Of a stretch of 64,000 nt of DNA, positions 38,246 to 48,364 are shown piece after piece. A program made the translations under genes and the position numbers. The stretch lies in assembly GCA_019749805.1 (NCBI GenBank), contig JAIEPH010000033.1, positions 82,140-146,139 of the forward strand, written 5' to 3'. The DNA comes from Mycobacteriaceae bacterium. Lineage in GTDB: Bacteria; Actinomycetota; Actinomycetes; Mycobacteriales; Mycobacteriaceae. How positions within the stretch are numbered: position 1 is the stretch's first letter; every line of letters starts with the position of its first letter. The notes under the pieces are model-generated. The model was not told where the DNA came from. It saw nothing but the letters and a program-made list of their open reading frames with translations, and did no database searches.

Positions 38246-40390
38246 ATGTCCGTGCCCACCGTCGATTCCACTGTGCCCGCACAGCCGAAACAGAACGCGT
38301 CCAAGCGGGTTCAGGGTGGGTTGCTCGACCCGAGGATGCTGTGGAAGTCGATGCCCGACGCGCTGCGCAAGCTCGACCCGCGCACCCTGTGGCGCAATCC
38401 CGTCATGTTCATCGTCGAGATCGGCGCCGTCTGGAGCACGGTGCTCGCCGTGATGGAGCCGTCCTGGTTCGCGTGGTTGATCGTGGTCTGGCTCTGGCTC
38501 ACCGTGATTTTCGCCAATTTCGCCGAGGCCGTCGCCGAAGGACGCGGCAAGGCTCAGGCCGAGTCGCTGCGTAAGACCAAGACGGCCACGATGGCTCGGC
38601 GCCTCGTCGGCTGGGCACCGGGTACACCCGGCCGAGAGGAAGGGGTCGCCGCACCGCTGCTGCAGCAGGGCGACATCGTGGTGGTCGAAGCCGGCCAGCC
38701 CATCCCTGGCGACGGCGACGTCGTCGAAGGCATTGCCTCGGTCGACGAATCGGCGATCACCGGTGAATCCGCACCCGTCATTCGCGAGTCGGGCGGCGAC
38801 CGCTCGGCCGTCACGGGCGGTACCACCGTGCTGTCGGACCGCATCGTCGTGAAGATCACGCAGAAGCAGGGTGAGAGCTTCATCGACCGCATGATCGCGC
38901 TCGTCGAGGGTGCCAACCGGCAGAAGACGCCCAACGAGATCGCGCTCAACATCCTGCTGGCCTCGCTAACGATCATCTTCGTGTTCGCCGTCGCGACCTT
39001 GCAACCACTGGCAATCTTCTCGAAGGCCAACAATCCGGGAGTCGAGGACTCGTTGGCGCTCAACGGCAACGGCGTCAGCGGCATCGTGATGGTGGCGCTG
39101 CTGGTGTGTCTCATCCCCACCACCATCGGCGCCTTGTTGTCGGCGATCGGCATCGCCGGAATGGACCGCCTGGTGCAGCGCAATGTGCTCGCCATGTCCG
39201 GACGCGCCGTGGAGGCGGCCGGTGACGTCAACACCCTGCTGCTCGACAAGACCGGGACCATCACGCTGGGCAACCGGCAGGCCGCGGCCTTCGTGCCGCT
39301 CGCGGGCGTCACCCCCGAGATGCTTGCCGACGCGGCGCAGCTGTCCAGCCTCGCCGACGAGACGCCGGAAGGCCGCTCGATCGTCGTGTTCGCCAAGCGG
39401 GAGTACGGTCTGCGGGCACGCACCGCCGGGGAACTCGACACCGCGCACTGGATCGAATTCAGCGCCACCACACGGATGTCCGGTGTCGACCTGACGGACC
39501 ACAAGCTCCGTAAGGGCGCGGCGAGCACGGTCGCCGAATGGGTGCGCTCCGAAGGCGGCACCGTGCCGACCCAGCTCGGCGACATCGTCGACGGTGTCTC
39601 CGCCGACGGCGGTACGCCGCTGGTCGTCGGACAAGTGCAGGATGGTAAAGCCGAGGTACTCGGTGTCATCCACCTCAAGGACGTCGTCAAGCACGGCATG
39701 CGAGAACGCTTCGACGAGATGCGCCGCATGGGCATCCGCACCGTGATGATAACCGGCGACAACCCGTTGACCGCCAAGGCCATTGCCGACGAGGCTGGTG
39801 TCGACGACTTCCTCGCCGAGGCCACGCCGGAAGACAAGATGGCGCTGATCAAGAAGGAGCAGGCCGGCGGCAAGCTCGTCGCGATGACCGGTGACGGCAC
39901 CAACGACGCACCCGCGCTCGCGCAGGCCGACGTCGGCGTCGCGATGAACACCGGCACGTCGGCGGCCAAAGAGGCCGGCAACATGGTCGACCTTGATTCC
40001 GACCCGACCAAACTCATCGAGATCGTCGAGATCGGTAAGCAGCTGCTCATCACGCGCGGAGCACTGACCACGTTCTCGATTGCCAACGACATCGCCAAGT
40101 ACTTCGCGATCATCCCCGCGCTGTTCGTGGCGCTGTTCCCGGGCCTGGATCTGCTGAACATCATGCGGCTGCACAGCCCGCAGTCGGCGATCCTGTCGGC
40201 GGTGATCTTCAACGCCTTGGTCATCGTCGGGCTGATCCCGTTGTCGCTGCGCGGCGTTCGGTACACGCCGGCCAGCGCATCGAAGTTGTTGAGCCGAAAC
40301 CTCTATATCTATGGACTCGGAGGAATCATCGCGCCGTTCATCGGTATCAAGCTGATCGACCTCGTCGTACAACTCTTCCCAGGGATGTGA
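38246..40390 (+). CDS. kdpB: potassium-transporting ATPase subunit KdpB
   Basis: [53 protein letters not shown]. Confidence 0.97.
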   Translation: MSVPTVDSTVPAQPKQNASKRVQGGLLDPRMLWKSMPDALRKLDPRTLWRNPVMFIVEIGAVWSTVLAVMEPSWFAWLIVVWLWLTVIFANFAEAVAEGRGKAQAESLRKTKTATMARRLVGWAPGTPGREEGVAAPLLQQGDIVVVEAGQPIPGDGDVVEGIASVDESAITGESAPVIRESGGDRSAVTGGTTVLSDRIVVKITQKQGESFIDRMIALVEGANRQKTPNEIALNILLASLTIIFVFAVATLQPLAIFSKANNPGVEDSLALNGNGVSGIVMVALLVCLIPTTIGALLSAIGIAGMDRLVQRNVLAMSGRAVEAAGDVNTLLLDKTGTITLGNRQAAAFVPLAGVTPEMLADAAQLSSLADETPEGRSIVVFAKREYGLRARTAGELDTAHWIEFSATTRMSGVDLTDHKLRKGAASTVAEWVRSEGGTVPTQLGDIVDGVSADGGTPLVVGQVQDGKAEVLGVIHLKDVVKHGMRERFDEMRRMGIRTVMITGDNPLTAKAIADEAGVDDFLAEATPEDKMALIKKEQAGGKLVAMTGDGTNDAPALAQADVGVAMNTGTSAAKEAGNMVDLDSDPTKLIEIVEIGKQLLITRGALTTFSIANDIAKYFAIIPALFVALFPGLDLLNIMRLHSPQSAILSAVIFNALVIVGLIPLSLRGVRYTPASASKLLSRNLYIYGLGGIIAPFIGIKLIDLVVQLFPGM

Positions 40391-40391
40391 C

Positions 40392-41267
40392 ATGAATCTT
40401 TCCAATCTCGGTCGCCAGCACTGGGCGGCGTTACGCGCGCTGATGGTGCTCACCGTCATCCTCGGCATCGTCTATCCGGTATTCATCTGGCTCGTGGCGC
40501 AGCTTCCCGGCCTGAACGACCAGGCCGACGGGTCGCTGATCGACGTCGACGGAAACCTGTTGGGCAGCAGCCTGATCGGCCAGTCCTTCACCGATGCCGA
40601 CGGCAACGTGCTACCGCAGTACTTCCAGAGTCGGCCGTCGGCGGCAAGCGACGGGTATGACCCAATGGCCACCAGCGCAAGCAACCTCGGTCCGGAGAGC
40701 ATCGTCGATTCACCCGACAAGCCGAGCCTGCTCACCTTGGTCTGCGAACGCAGCGCCACCGTCGGTAGGATCGAGGGTGTCGACGGCAGACGGCCGTTCT
40801 GCACCGGCGACGGTGTTGGGGCAGTGCTGTCGGTGATCGGCCCGCGCGATGCGCAGGGCAAGGTCGTGAAGCCGACCCGGGTGGTCAGCGTCAACGAACC
40901 GTGTGCGACCACGCAGACGCCGTTCCTCGACACCTACGAAGGTGTGCGCGTCGAGTGCGCGACGCCCGATGAGGATTACGGCCTCGGCCAGCTCGTGCCG
41001 ATCCGCGGCAGCGCGCCCGCCAATCCCGTCGTGCCCGCCGACGCGGTGACCGCAAGCGGAAGCGGTCTCGACCCCCACATCTCGATTCCGTACGCCGACC
41101 TTCAGGTGAGCCGGGTCGCCACGGCGCGCGGTATCAATCCCGAACGGGTTCGCGACGTGCTGGCCGCGCACACCGACGGCAGGTTCCTCGGGTTCTTCGG
41201 CGAGCCCACCGTCAACGTGCTGCTGCTCAACCTGTCCCTCGACCAGAATTATCCGACAAAAAGCTGA
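40392..41267 (+). CDS. kdpC: potassium-transporting ATPase subunit KdpC
   Basis: LIGQSFTDADGNVLPQYFQSRPSA, SGLDPHISIPYADLQVSRVA. Confidence 0.95.
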   Translation: MNLSNLGRQHWAALRALMVLTVILGIVYPVFIWLVAQLPGLNDQADGSLIDVDGNLLGSSLIGQSFTDADGNVLPQYFQSRPSAASDGYDPMATSASNLGPESIVDSPDKPSLLTLVCERSATVGRIEGVDGRRPFCTGDGVGAVLSVIGPRDAQGKVVKPTRVVSVNEPCATTQTPFLDTYEGVRVECATPDEDYGLGQLVPIRGSAPANPVVPADAVTASGSGLDPHISIPYADLQVSRVATARGINPERVRDVLAAHTDGRFLGFFGEPTVNVLLLNLSLDQNYPTKS

Positions 41268-41275
41268 CGTGACCG

Positions 41276-43813
41276 GTGGATGATGGGGTGGTGACCGACC
41301 GGCCGAGCTCCCAGAAAAAGCGCGGCGAGCTGCGCATTTATCTGGGTGCCGCGCCCGGTGTCGGGAAGACCTTCGCGATGCTCGGCGAGGCGCATCGACG
41401 GCTGGAGCGCGGCACCGACGTCGTCGCCGCGGTGGTGGAGACGCACGGCCGCAAGAAGACCGCCGACCTGATAGAGGGCATCGAGACCGTCGCGCCGAAG
41501 CTCATCAACTACCGCGGCAAGCAGTTCGCCGAACTCGACGTCGAGGCGGTGCTGCGGCGCGCACCGCAGGTCGTCCTCGTCGACGAGCTGGCGCACACCA
41601 ACACCCCGGGCAGTAGGAATGCCAAGCGGTGGCAGGACGTCGAGGAGCTGCTCGAGGCGGGCATCACCGTCATCTCCACGGTCAACGTTCAGCACCTCGA
41701 GAGCCTCAACGACGTCGTCACCCAGATCACCGGCATCGAGCAGCAGGAAAAGGTGCCCGACGAGATCGTGCGCGCCGCCGACCAGATCGAGCTCGTCGAC
41801 ATCACACCGGAGGCTTTGCGGCGCAGGCTCGCTCATGGCAATGTGTACGCACCCGAACGGGTGGACGCGGCGCTGTCCAATTACTTCCGCAGAGGCAACC
41901 TGACAGCGCTGCGCGAACTCGCCCTGCTCTGGCTCGCCGACCAGGTCGACGCCGCGCTGGAGAAGTACCGCGAAGAGAACCAGATCACCGCGACCTGGGA
42001 GGCCCGCGAACGCGTCGTCGTCGCGGTCACCGGAGGTGCGGAGTCGGAAACGCTGGTGCGCAGAGCATCTCGCATCGCCTCGAAGTCCAGCGCCGAGCTG
42101 ATGATCGTGCACGTGGCCCGCGGCGACGGGCTGTCCGGTGTCTCGGCATCACAGATGGGCACCGTGCGGGAGCTGGCGGCCAGCCTCGGTGCGACCCTGC
42201 ACACCGTCGTCGGCGACGACGTGCCCAGTGCGCTATTGGATTTCGCCCGTGACGAGAACGCGACACAGCTGGTCCTCGGCACGTCGAGGCGGTCTCGCTG
42301 GGCCCGGATGTTCGACGAGGGTATCGGCGCGAGCGTGGTGCAGCAGTCAGGCCCCATCGATGTCCATATGGTCACCCACCCCGAAGCACGTAAGGAGTCG
42401 TTGTGGTCGCGAATCTCACCGCGCCAGCGCCACCTCACGTCGTGGCCCGCAGCTGTCGTGGTTCCGTCCGCAGTCTGTGCGCTACTGGTCTTCCTGCTCG
42501 ACCCATTCCTGGGCGTGGGCGGCGAGAGTGCGCTGTTCTTCATCGGTGTTCTCGTCGTAGCCCTTCTCGGCGGCGTCGCACCCGCAGCGCTGTCAGCCGT
42601 GCTTTCCGGCGTGCTGCTCAACTACTTCCTGATCGAACCCCGCCACACATTCACGATCGCTGAACCTGACAACGCGATCACCATCGTGGTCCTGCTGTTC
42701 GTCGCCGTTGCTGTTGCTGCACTGGTCGACAATGCCGCCAAGCGCACTCGTGAGGCTCGCCAAGCGTCCCAGGAGGCCGAACTGCTGGCGTTGTTCTCGG
42801 GCTCGGTGCTGCGCGGCGCCGATCTCGACACGCTGCTGGAGCGAGTCCGTGAGACGTATTCGCAACGGGCCGTGAGCTTGCTGCGCGCGAACGAGGGAAT
42901 CGTCGCTTGTGTCGGCGACGACCCGTGTGTGGACGTCGATTCGGCGGACACCGCAATCGAAGTCGGTGACGACGAATTCTGGATGTTGACGGCCGGACGC
43001 AAGCTGGCCGCCCGCGATCGCCGGGTGCTCACCGCCGTGGCGATGCAAGCGGCGGGGTTGGTGCGGCAGCGCGAACTCAGTGAGGAAGCCGGTAAAGCCG
43101 AAGCCATCGCGAGGGCCGACGAACTGCGGCGCTCACTGTTGTCCGCCGTCAGTCACGACCTGCGCACTCCCCTGGCCGCGGCCAAGGCCGCCGTGTCGAG
43201 TCTGCGCAGCGACGACGTCGACTTCTCCGCCGAGGACACCGCCGAACTGCTGGCAACCATCGAGGAGTCGATCGATCAGCTGACCGCGCTGGTCGGCAAT
43301 CTGCTGGACTCGTCGCGACTGGCCGCCGGTGTGCTGAAGCCCGAACTGGGCCCGGTGTATCTGGAGGAGACCGTGCAGCGGGCGATTCTCGGAATCCGCA
43401 AGGGAAACACGGGTTTCCGGCGCCGCGGCCTGGACCGGGTCAAGGTCGACGTCGCCAGCAGCGGAGCGGGTGCGGTGGTCATGGCCGACGCCGGCCTGCT
43501 GGAGCGGGTGCTGGCCAACTTGATCGATAACGCGCTGCGGTACGCCCCGGACAGCCCGGTGCGCGTGACCGCGGGGCAGGTCGGCGACCGGGTGCTTATC
43601 GCCGTCGTCGACGAAGGTCCCGGCATCCCACGCGGCACCGAGGAGCAGCTGTTCGCCCCGTTCCAGCGCCTCGGCGACCACGACACCAGCATCGGTGTCG
43701 GCCTCGGCCTTTCAGTCGCCCGCGGCTTCGTAGAGGCCATGGGTGGCACGATCTCGGCAACCGACACCCCCGGCGGTGGGCTCACGGTCGAAATCGATTT
43801 GGCGGCGGTATGA
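41276..43813 (+). CDS. kdpD: sensor histidine kinase KdpD
   Basis: GAAPGVGKTFAML, VVLVDELAHTN, Usp domain, DUF4118 TM region, SHDLRTPLAAAKAA, NLIDNALRYAP; start may be GTG 41291. Confidence 0.95.
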   Translation: MDDGVVTDRPSSQKKRGELRIYLGAAPGVGKTFAMLGEAHRRLERGTDVVAAVVETHGRKKTADLIEGIETVAPKLINYRGKQFAELDVEAVLRRAPQVVLVDELAHTNTPGSRNAKRWQDVEELLEAGITVISTVNVQHLESLNDVVTQITGIEQQEKVPDEIVRAADQIELVDITPEALRRRLAHGNVYAPERVDAALSNYFRRGNLTALRELALLWLADQVDAALEKYREENQITATWEARERVVVAVTGGAESETLVRRASRIASKSSAELMIVHVARGDGLSGVSASQMGTVRELAASLGATLHTVVGDDVPSALLDFARDENATQLVLGTSRRSRWARMFDEGIGASVVQQSGPIDVHMVTHPEARKESLWSRISPRQRHLTSWPAAVVVPSAVCALLVFLLDPFLGVGGESALFFIGVLVVALLGGVAPAALSAVLSGVLLNYFLIEPRHTFTIAEPDNAITIVVLLFVAVAVAALVDNAAKRTREARQASQEAELLALFSGSVLRGADLDTLLERVRETYSQRAVSLLRANEGIVACVGDDPCVDVDSADTAIEVGDDEFWMLTAGRKLAARDRRVLTAVAMQAAGLVRQRELSEEAGKAEAIARADELRRSLLSAVSHDLRTPLAAAKAAVSSLRSDDVDFSAEDTAELLATIEESIDQLTALVGNLLDSSRLAAGVLKPELGPVYLEETVQRAILGIRKGNTGFRRRGLDRVKVDVASSGAGAVVMADAGLLERVLANLIDNALRYAPDSPVRVTAGQVGDRVLIAVVDEGPGIPRGTEEQLFAPFQRLGDHDTSIGVGLGLSVARGFVEAMGGTISATDTPGGGLTVEIDLAAV

Positions 43814-44499
43814 CGACGAAAACCCGGGTCCTCGTCATCGACGATGAACCGCAGATCCTACGGGCACTACGAATCAACCTGTCGGTGCGCGGCTACGAGG
43901 TGTTCACCGCCGCCAGCGGCACGGAGGCACTGAAGCAGGCCGCCGATCACAAACCCGACGTCATCGTGCTGGACCTCGGACTGCCCGACATGTCGGGCAT
44001 CGACGTGCTCGGCGGGCTGCGCGGCTGGCTGACCGCACCGGTTATCGTGCTCTCGGCCAGGACCGACTCATCGGACAAGGTCGAGGCGCTGGACGCAGGC
44101 GCCGACGACTACGTCACCAAACCCTTTGGCATGGACGAGTTCCTGGCCCGGCTCCGCGCGGCAGTGCGGCGAGCCACGGCATCCTCGGAAATCGACGAAC
44201 CCGTGATCGAGACGTCGTCGTTCACGGTCGACCTGACGGCCAAGAAGGTGACCAAGAACGGCACGGAGGTGCATCTCACCCCGACCGAGTGGGGCATGCT
44301 CGAGATGCTGGTGCGCAATCGCGGCAAACTCGTCGGCCGCGAAGAACTCCTCAAGGAGGTGTGGGGTCCGGCCTACGCGAAGGAAACCCATTATCTACGT
44401 GTGTATTTGGCGGCGCTACGGCGCAAACTCGAGGACGATCCGTCGCATCCCGTGCACCTGCTGACCGAAGCCGGCATGGGCTACCGCTTCCAGCAGTAG
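43810..44499 (+). CDS. kdpE: response regulator KdpE
   Basis: VIDDEPQILRALRINLSVRGYEV, LDLGLPDMSG, winged helix with GRE.LLKEVWGPAYAKETHYLRVYLAALRRKLE. Confidence 0.95.
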   Translation: MTTKTRVLVIDDEPQILRALRINLSVRGYEVFTAASGTEALKQAADHKPDVIVLDLGLPDMSGIDVLGGLRGWLTAPVIVLSARTDSSDKVEALDAGADDYVTKPFGMDEFLARLRAAVRRATASSEIDEPVIETSSFTVDLTAKKVTKNGTEVHLTPTEWGMLEMLVRNRGKLVGREELLKEVWGPAYAKETHYLRVYLAALRRKLEDDPSHPVHLLTEAGMGYRFQQ

Positions 44500-44534
44500 C
44501 TTCGTCTCGGGCGAGCTTGCCCCGTATCCACCAC

Positions 44535-46364
44535 ATGCTGAGGGCGGTTGTGGATGATGGAGTGGTGAGCATTCTCGGCCGGAAGCGAGGCGACCTGCGC
44601 GTTTACCTGGGTGCCGCCCCCGGGGTCGGCAAGACCTACTCGATGCTCGCCGAGGCGCACCGGCGGATGGAACGCGGAACCGACGTGGTCGCCGCGGTGA
44701 TCGAAACCCATGGACGCCGCAGGACGACCCAGCAGCTTGCCGGCATCGAGGTGATTTCGCCACGATTCGTCGAGTACCAGGGCGACCGCTATCCGGAGCT
44801 CGACGTCGATGCGGTGCTGGCAAGACGGCCTCAGGTGGTGCTCATCGACGACCTCGCCCACACCAACACCCCGGGCAGCGAGAACGCCAATCGATGGCAG
44901 GACGTCGAGCAGTTCCTCAACGCGGGCATCACGGTGATCACCACCGTGAACGTGCAGCACCTGGAGAGCCTCAACGACGTCGTCACCCAGATCACCGGAG
45001 TCGAACACAAGGAGCGGATCCCCGACGAGATCGTCCGCTCCGCCGACCAGATCGAGCTGGTGGACATCACGCCGGAGGCTTTGCGGCGCAGGCTCGTTCA
45101 CGGCAACGTGTATCCGCCCGAACATGTCGAAGCCGCACTGTCCAACTATTTCCGACCCGGAAACCTCAACGCACTCCGACAATTAGCGCTGTTATGGCTG
45201 GCCGACCAGGTTGATGCCGCGCTAGCCAAGTACCGCGCTGACAAGAACATCACCGACACCTGGGAGGCCCGGGAGCGGGTGGTCGTGGGCGTCACCGGTG
45301 GCGACGAGTCGGAGACGCTGGTGCGCAGGGCGTCGCGGATCGCGTCGAGGTGCCGTGCCGAACTCAAGGTCGTGCATGTCATCCAGGGCGACGGCCTGAC
45401 CAGCATCTCGTCGCAACAGAAGCGCGCGATTCGCGGGCTCGCCGCCAGCCTGGGCGCCACGATGCACACTGTCGTCGGCGACGACGTGGCCACCACGTTG
45501 CTCGATTTCGCCCGCGACGCGAACGCCACGCAACTCGTACTCGGCTCCTCTCGACGCTCGCGGTGGGCGCGGGTCTTCGACGAGGGAATCGGCGCCAAGG
45601 TCGTCCAGCAGTCGGGCTCGATCGACGTGCACATGGTGACCCATCCCGAGGCGCGCAGCGGGATGTCGCTGACGAGGTTGTCACGTGGATGCCGCCGCGT
45701 GGTGTCCTGGCTGGCCGGCCTGGCGATCCCGTTGGCGATCCTCGGGGTGACGATGTCCCTACCCGAAGAGATATTGGGCATCGGCGGTCAAAGTGCCCTG
45801 TTCTTCACCGGCGTACTGGTCGTCGCGCTCCTTGGCGGCATCGCGCCTGCCCTGTTGTCTGCGGTGGTCTCTGGACTGTTGCTCCTTTACTTCCTGGTGA
45901 CTCCGCTGTACACGTTGACGACTGACGATCCGGACGGCGCGATCACCATCGTCGTCCTGTTACTGGTCGCCATAACGGTGGCCGCGCTGATCGACCGGGT
46001 GGCCAACCGCGCCGCCGAGGCGCGACGGTCATCTCAGGAAGCCGAGCTGCTCGCTGTGTTCGCCGATTCCGTGCTGCGCGACGCCGATCTCGACACGTTG
46101 CTGGAGCGGATTCGCGAAGCGTATTCCCAACGCGCCGTGAGCATGTTGGCGGTGCGTAGCGACGAACGGACCGGTGATGTCGTCGCGTCGGCCGGCAAGA
46201 ACCCCTGCACCAGCGTCGACAGTGCCGACACCGCCATCGATGTCGGTGACGGCGAGTTCTGGATGCTGTTGGCAGGCAAGACTTTGACCACCCGCGACCG
46301 GCGCGTCCTGAGCGCCGTCGCCATACAAGCGGTCAACATGCTCAAACAGCGAACTGGAACCTAG
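44535..46364 (+). CDS. kinase-less KdpD paralogue (KdpD N-terminal + Usp + DUF4118 + GAF-like domain)
   Basis: Collinear with KdpD through the DRRVLSAVAIQAVNML segment, then stops; no DHp/HATPase. Start 44535 or GTG 44562/44565. Confidence 0.88.
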   Translation: MLRAVVDDGVVSILGRKRGDLRVYLGAAPGVGKTYSMLAEAHRRMERGTDVVAAVIETHGRRRTTQQLAGIEVISPRFVEYQGDRYPELDVDAVLARRPQVVLIDDLAHTNTPGSENANRWQDVEQFLNAGITVITTVNVQHLESLNDVVTQITGVEHKERIPDEIVRSADQIELVDITPEALRRRLVHGNVYPPEHVEAALSNYFRPGNLNALRQLALLWLADQVDAALAKYRADKNITDTWEARERVVVGVTGGDESETLVRRASRIASRCRAELKVVHVIQGDGLTSISSQQKRAIRGLAASLGATMHTVVGDDVATTLLDFARDANATQLVLGSSRRSRWARVFDEGIGAKVVQQSGSIDVHMVTHPEARSGMSLTRLSRGCRRVVSWLAGLAIPLAILGVTMSLPEEILGIGGQSALFFTGVLVVALLGGIAPALLSAVVSGLLLLYFLVTPLYTLTTDDPDGAITIVVLLLVAITVAALIDRVANRAAEARRSSQEAELLAVFADSVLRDADLDTLLERIREAYSQRAVSMLAVRSDERTGDVVASAGKNPCTSVDSADTAIDVGDGEFWMLLAGKTLTTRDRRVLSAVAIQAVNMLKQRTGT

Positions 46365-46395
46365 CCGTCGTCGCCGGGTCAGCGAGCTGGGCCCT

Positions 46396-46458
46396 GCGCG
46401 AGCAGACCCAAAAGGCCCGACACGCCGAGAATTTGGGCACATTTGCGTCTGCTCGCGC
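46396..46458. terminator. Long palindrome / bidirectional terminator
   Basis: Arms gcgcgagcagacccaaa / tttgcgtctgctcgcgc (17 bp, one mismatch) with 29-nt loop between convergent genes. Confidence 0.6.
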
Positions 46459-46931
46459 TAAGAAATTAGTCGTGGCCGCAGGCGTTCGGCGGCGATGTCG
46501 TTGTTCCGCGCAAGATCATCAATGAGGGCCCGGGCATGCAGGATCAGTCCGTCGAGATCGATGCCGTGACGAGCGGGCCGCACCGCATCGTCGAGGTGGT
46601 CCGCGGCCCTACTCAAGACGCCCGCCGCACCGGCCGTATTGCCGCGCTGTATATGCGTGATGCCCACGGCGAGCTGAGCCAGCCCCTGCCACATCCCCCG
46701 CTCGTCGTCGGGTCCGTTCTTCCATGCCGCCTCGAGCACCTCGTGGGCGTGAAACGCCAGCCCCTGATCCAGCAGTTCCTGGGCGTAGGTCAACGAATCG
46801 GCCGGGGAAAGGTCCAGATCGTCGGGTATCCGCGCGACGCCCTGGCTGCCGTGCGGTAACGGACGGCCGAGCGCGTCACGCGGTCGGCTGCTGCGGGCCT
46901 TGCCGAACTCGTCGCGGTCGCGGTCCACCAC
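46458..46931 (-). CDS. DUF309 domain-containing protein
   Basis: LDQGLAFHAHEVLEAAWKNGPDDERGMWQGLAQLAVGITHIQRGN. Confidence 0.82.
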   Translation of the reverse strand: MVDRDRDEFGKARSSRPRDALGRPLPHGSQGVARIPDDLDLSPADSLTYAQELLDQGLAFHAHEVLEAAWKNGPDDERGMWQGLAQLAVGITHIQRGNTAGAAGVLSRAADHLDDAVRPARHGIDLDGLILHARALIDDLARNNDIAAERLRPRLIS

Positions 46932-46955
46932 ACACCCATCCTGACAGCCCCAGGC

Positions 46956-47426
46956 TCAGGCAGGTTGCGTCCGACGTTCGGCGAGCGATGCCAACCGCCA
47001 CGTGCATTCGCGATTACGGGGAAACGCCGCCGCCAGGGCCAGCCGACGCGGAATCAGGTTGAGGGGGCCACCGACCGGCACCTCGGCCATCTCGATGCGG
47101 CATCCGTCGAGGGTGTCATGGAGGCGCAGCGTGATCCGCGCCATTCCGAACGGCCGGGTGCGGGCCAGCAGCACGAGTTCCTCCAGCGGCGTGCAGGATT
47201 CAACCTCGGTCTCGTCGTTGATGGTCACCGGCCATATCCCGATGGTGTGGTGGATCTTGCTGCCGACCGCCGGCCAGTTCGGCTCGACAGCCCGCATCCG
47301 GCTGTTGCCGACCACCCATTGCGAGTAGGTCCAGCCGTCGGCGATCACGTCCCACACCTGCTGGCGGGTGGCAGTGGTGTCACGTTTGACTGTCAACGAG
47401 CTGTCGACTGCGGCGGGTCCGGTCAT
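46956..47426 (-). CDS. SRPBCC family protein
   Basis: VKRDTTATRQQVWDVIADGWTYSQWVVGNSRMR..., START-like fold. Confidence 0.75.
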   Translation of the reverse strand: MTGPAAVDSSLTVKRDTTATRQQVWDVIADGWTYSQWVVGNSRMRAVEPNWPAVGSKIHHTIGIWPVTINDETEVESCTPLEELVLLARTRPFGMARITLRLHDTLDGCRIEMAEVPVGGPLNLIPRRLALAAAFPRNRECTWRLASLAERRTQPA

Positions 47427-47454
47427 GTTGACGGGCTACCCGGCCACGACGACG

Positions 47455-48321
47455 TCAAACGCCCGCGGTCTCCTCCGCCAGGGCGATCAGCTTCTTGCGG
47501 ACCAGGTCGGGACGCTCGTCGACGACGAAGTGGCTGGCGTCGACCGTCTCCAGCGTGTAGTCGTCGGCATTCGCCGTTTCCGGCGACACCATGGACAACG
47601 AGACTGCAGCGTCACCCTCACCGAAGAGCACACGGATCGGCACGGTGGCACGCCGCGTCTCGGGATTCCGTGCAGCCGAAAGTAGTTCGCGGGTCAGGAA
47701 GGTTCGATACGTGTCGCGGCCCGCGCGGGCACTCACCGGGTTGCGGAAGCTGTCGCCAAACACCCGCCGCTCCTCGGGATCCATGTCGGACCCGATGCGG
47801 AGAATCACTTTCTCCACGAAACTGGTGCGAGTCATCAACGGGACTCCGACGGTCGCGAGTGGAATCTGGTAGTACAGCTTCCACAAACTCGGGAGCACTG
47901 AAGCCGGCTTCTGCCACGGGTGCGCCATGTTCATCGCGAGATAGCCGTCGAAGCGATCGGGTTCGCGCAGAATCATCCGGTACCCGACGTAGGCGCCCCA
48001 GTCGTGGGCGACGAGCAGGACTCGGTCCAATCTGAGCGCATCGAGCAAGGCCAACACGTCGGTGGCGACGTCTTCCTTGTCCCAACGATGCGCAGGAGGC
48101 CCTGACCAGCCGTATCCGGGCAGGTCGGGCGCGATGATCCGCAGGCCGGGCGGCGGATCGGCCAGCAGGTCGCGCCACTCCCAGTGGTGCTGCGGCCATC
48201 CGTGCAACGCGAGGACGGGGCGGCCGTCCGGCGGCCCGGCCTCGGTGACGTGGAAGCGCACCCCGTTGGCTTCGACGAACGATCGGCGCACACCTGCGAT
48301 CGGAGGTGGTTCGACGGTCAT
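47455..48321 (-). CDS. alpha/beta hydrolase (epoxide hydrolase-like)
   Basis: LALHGWPQHHWEW, DLPGYGWS, VAHDWGAYVGY; ATG 48321. Confidence 0.85.
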   Translation of the reverse strand: MTVEPPPIAGVRRSFVEANGVRFHVTEAGPPDGRPVLALHGWPQHHWEWRDLLADPPPGLRIIAPDLPGYGWSGPPAHRWDKEDVATDVLALLDALRLDRVLLVAHDWGAYVGYRMILREPDRFDGYLAMNMAHPWQKPASVLPSLWKLYYQIPLATVGVPLMTRTSFVEKVILRIGSDMDPEERRVFGDSFRNPVSARAGRDTYRTFLTRELLSAARNPETRRATVPIRVLFGEGDAAVSLSMVSPETANADDYTLETVDASHFVVDERPDLVRKKLIALAEETAGV

Positions 48322-48364
48322 ATTCGGGACTATTCCAGACGACGACCGCGCTACGGTTCGGGGT

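Noticed and set aside
36466-38304. 612-aa minus-strand ORF opposite kdpA
   Set aside because: Low-complexity His/Arg/Asp/Glu-rich antisense shadow of a clear kdpA, typical of high-GC genomes
38554-40468. 500-570-aa minus-strand ORFs opposite kdpB
   Set aside because: Antisense shadows; kdpB motifs on + strand are unambiguous
44289-44534. N-terminal extension of the KdpD-like ORF
   Set aside because: Overlaps kdpE in another frame; homology to KdpD begins at about 44562
44535-46364. Kinase-less KdpD as simple sequencing-error truncation
   Set aside because: No DHp/HATPase remnant is visible after 46364 in any plus frame; a palindrome and the convergent DUF309 gene follow within 100 bp
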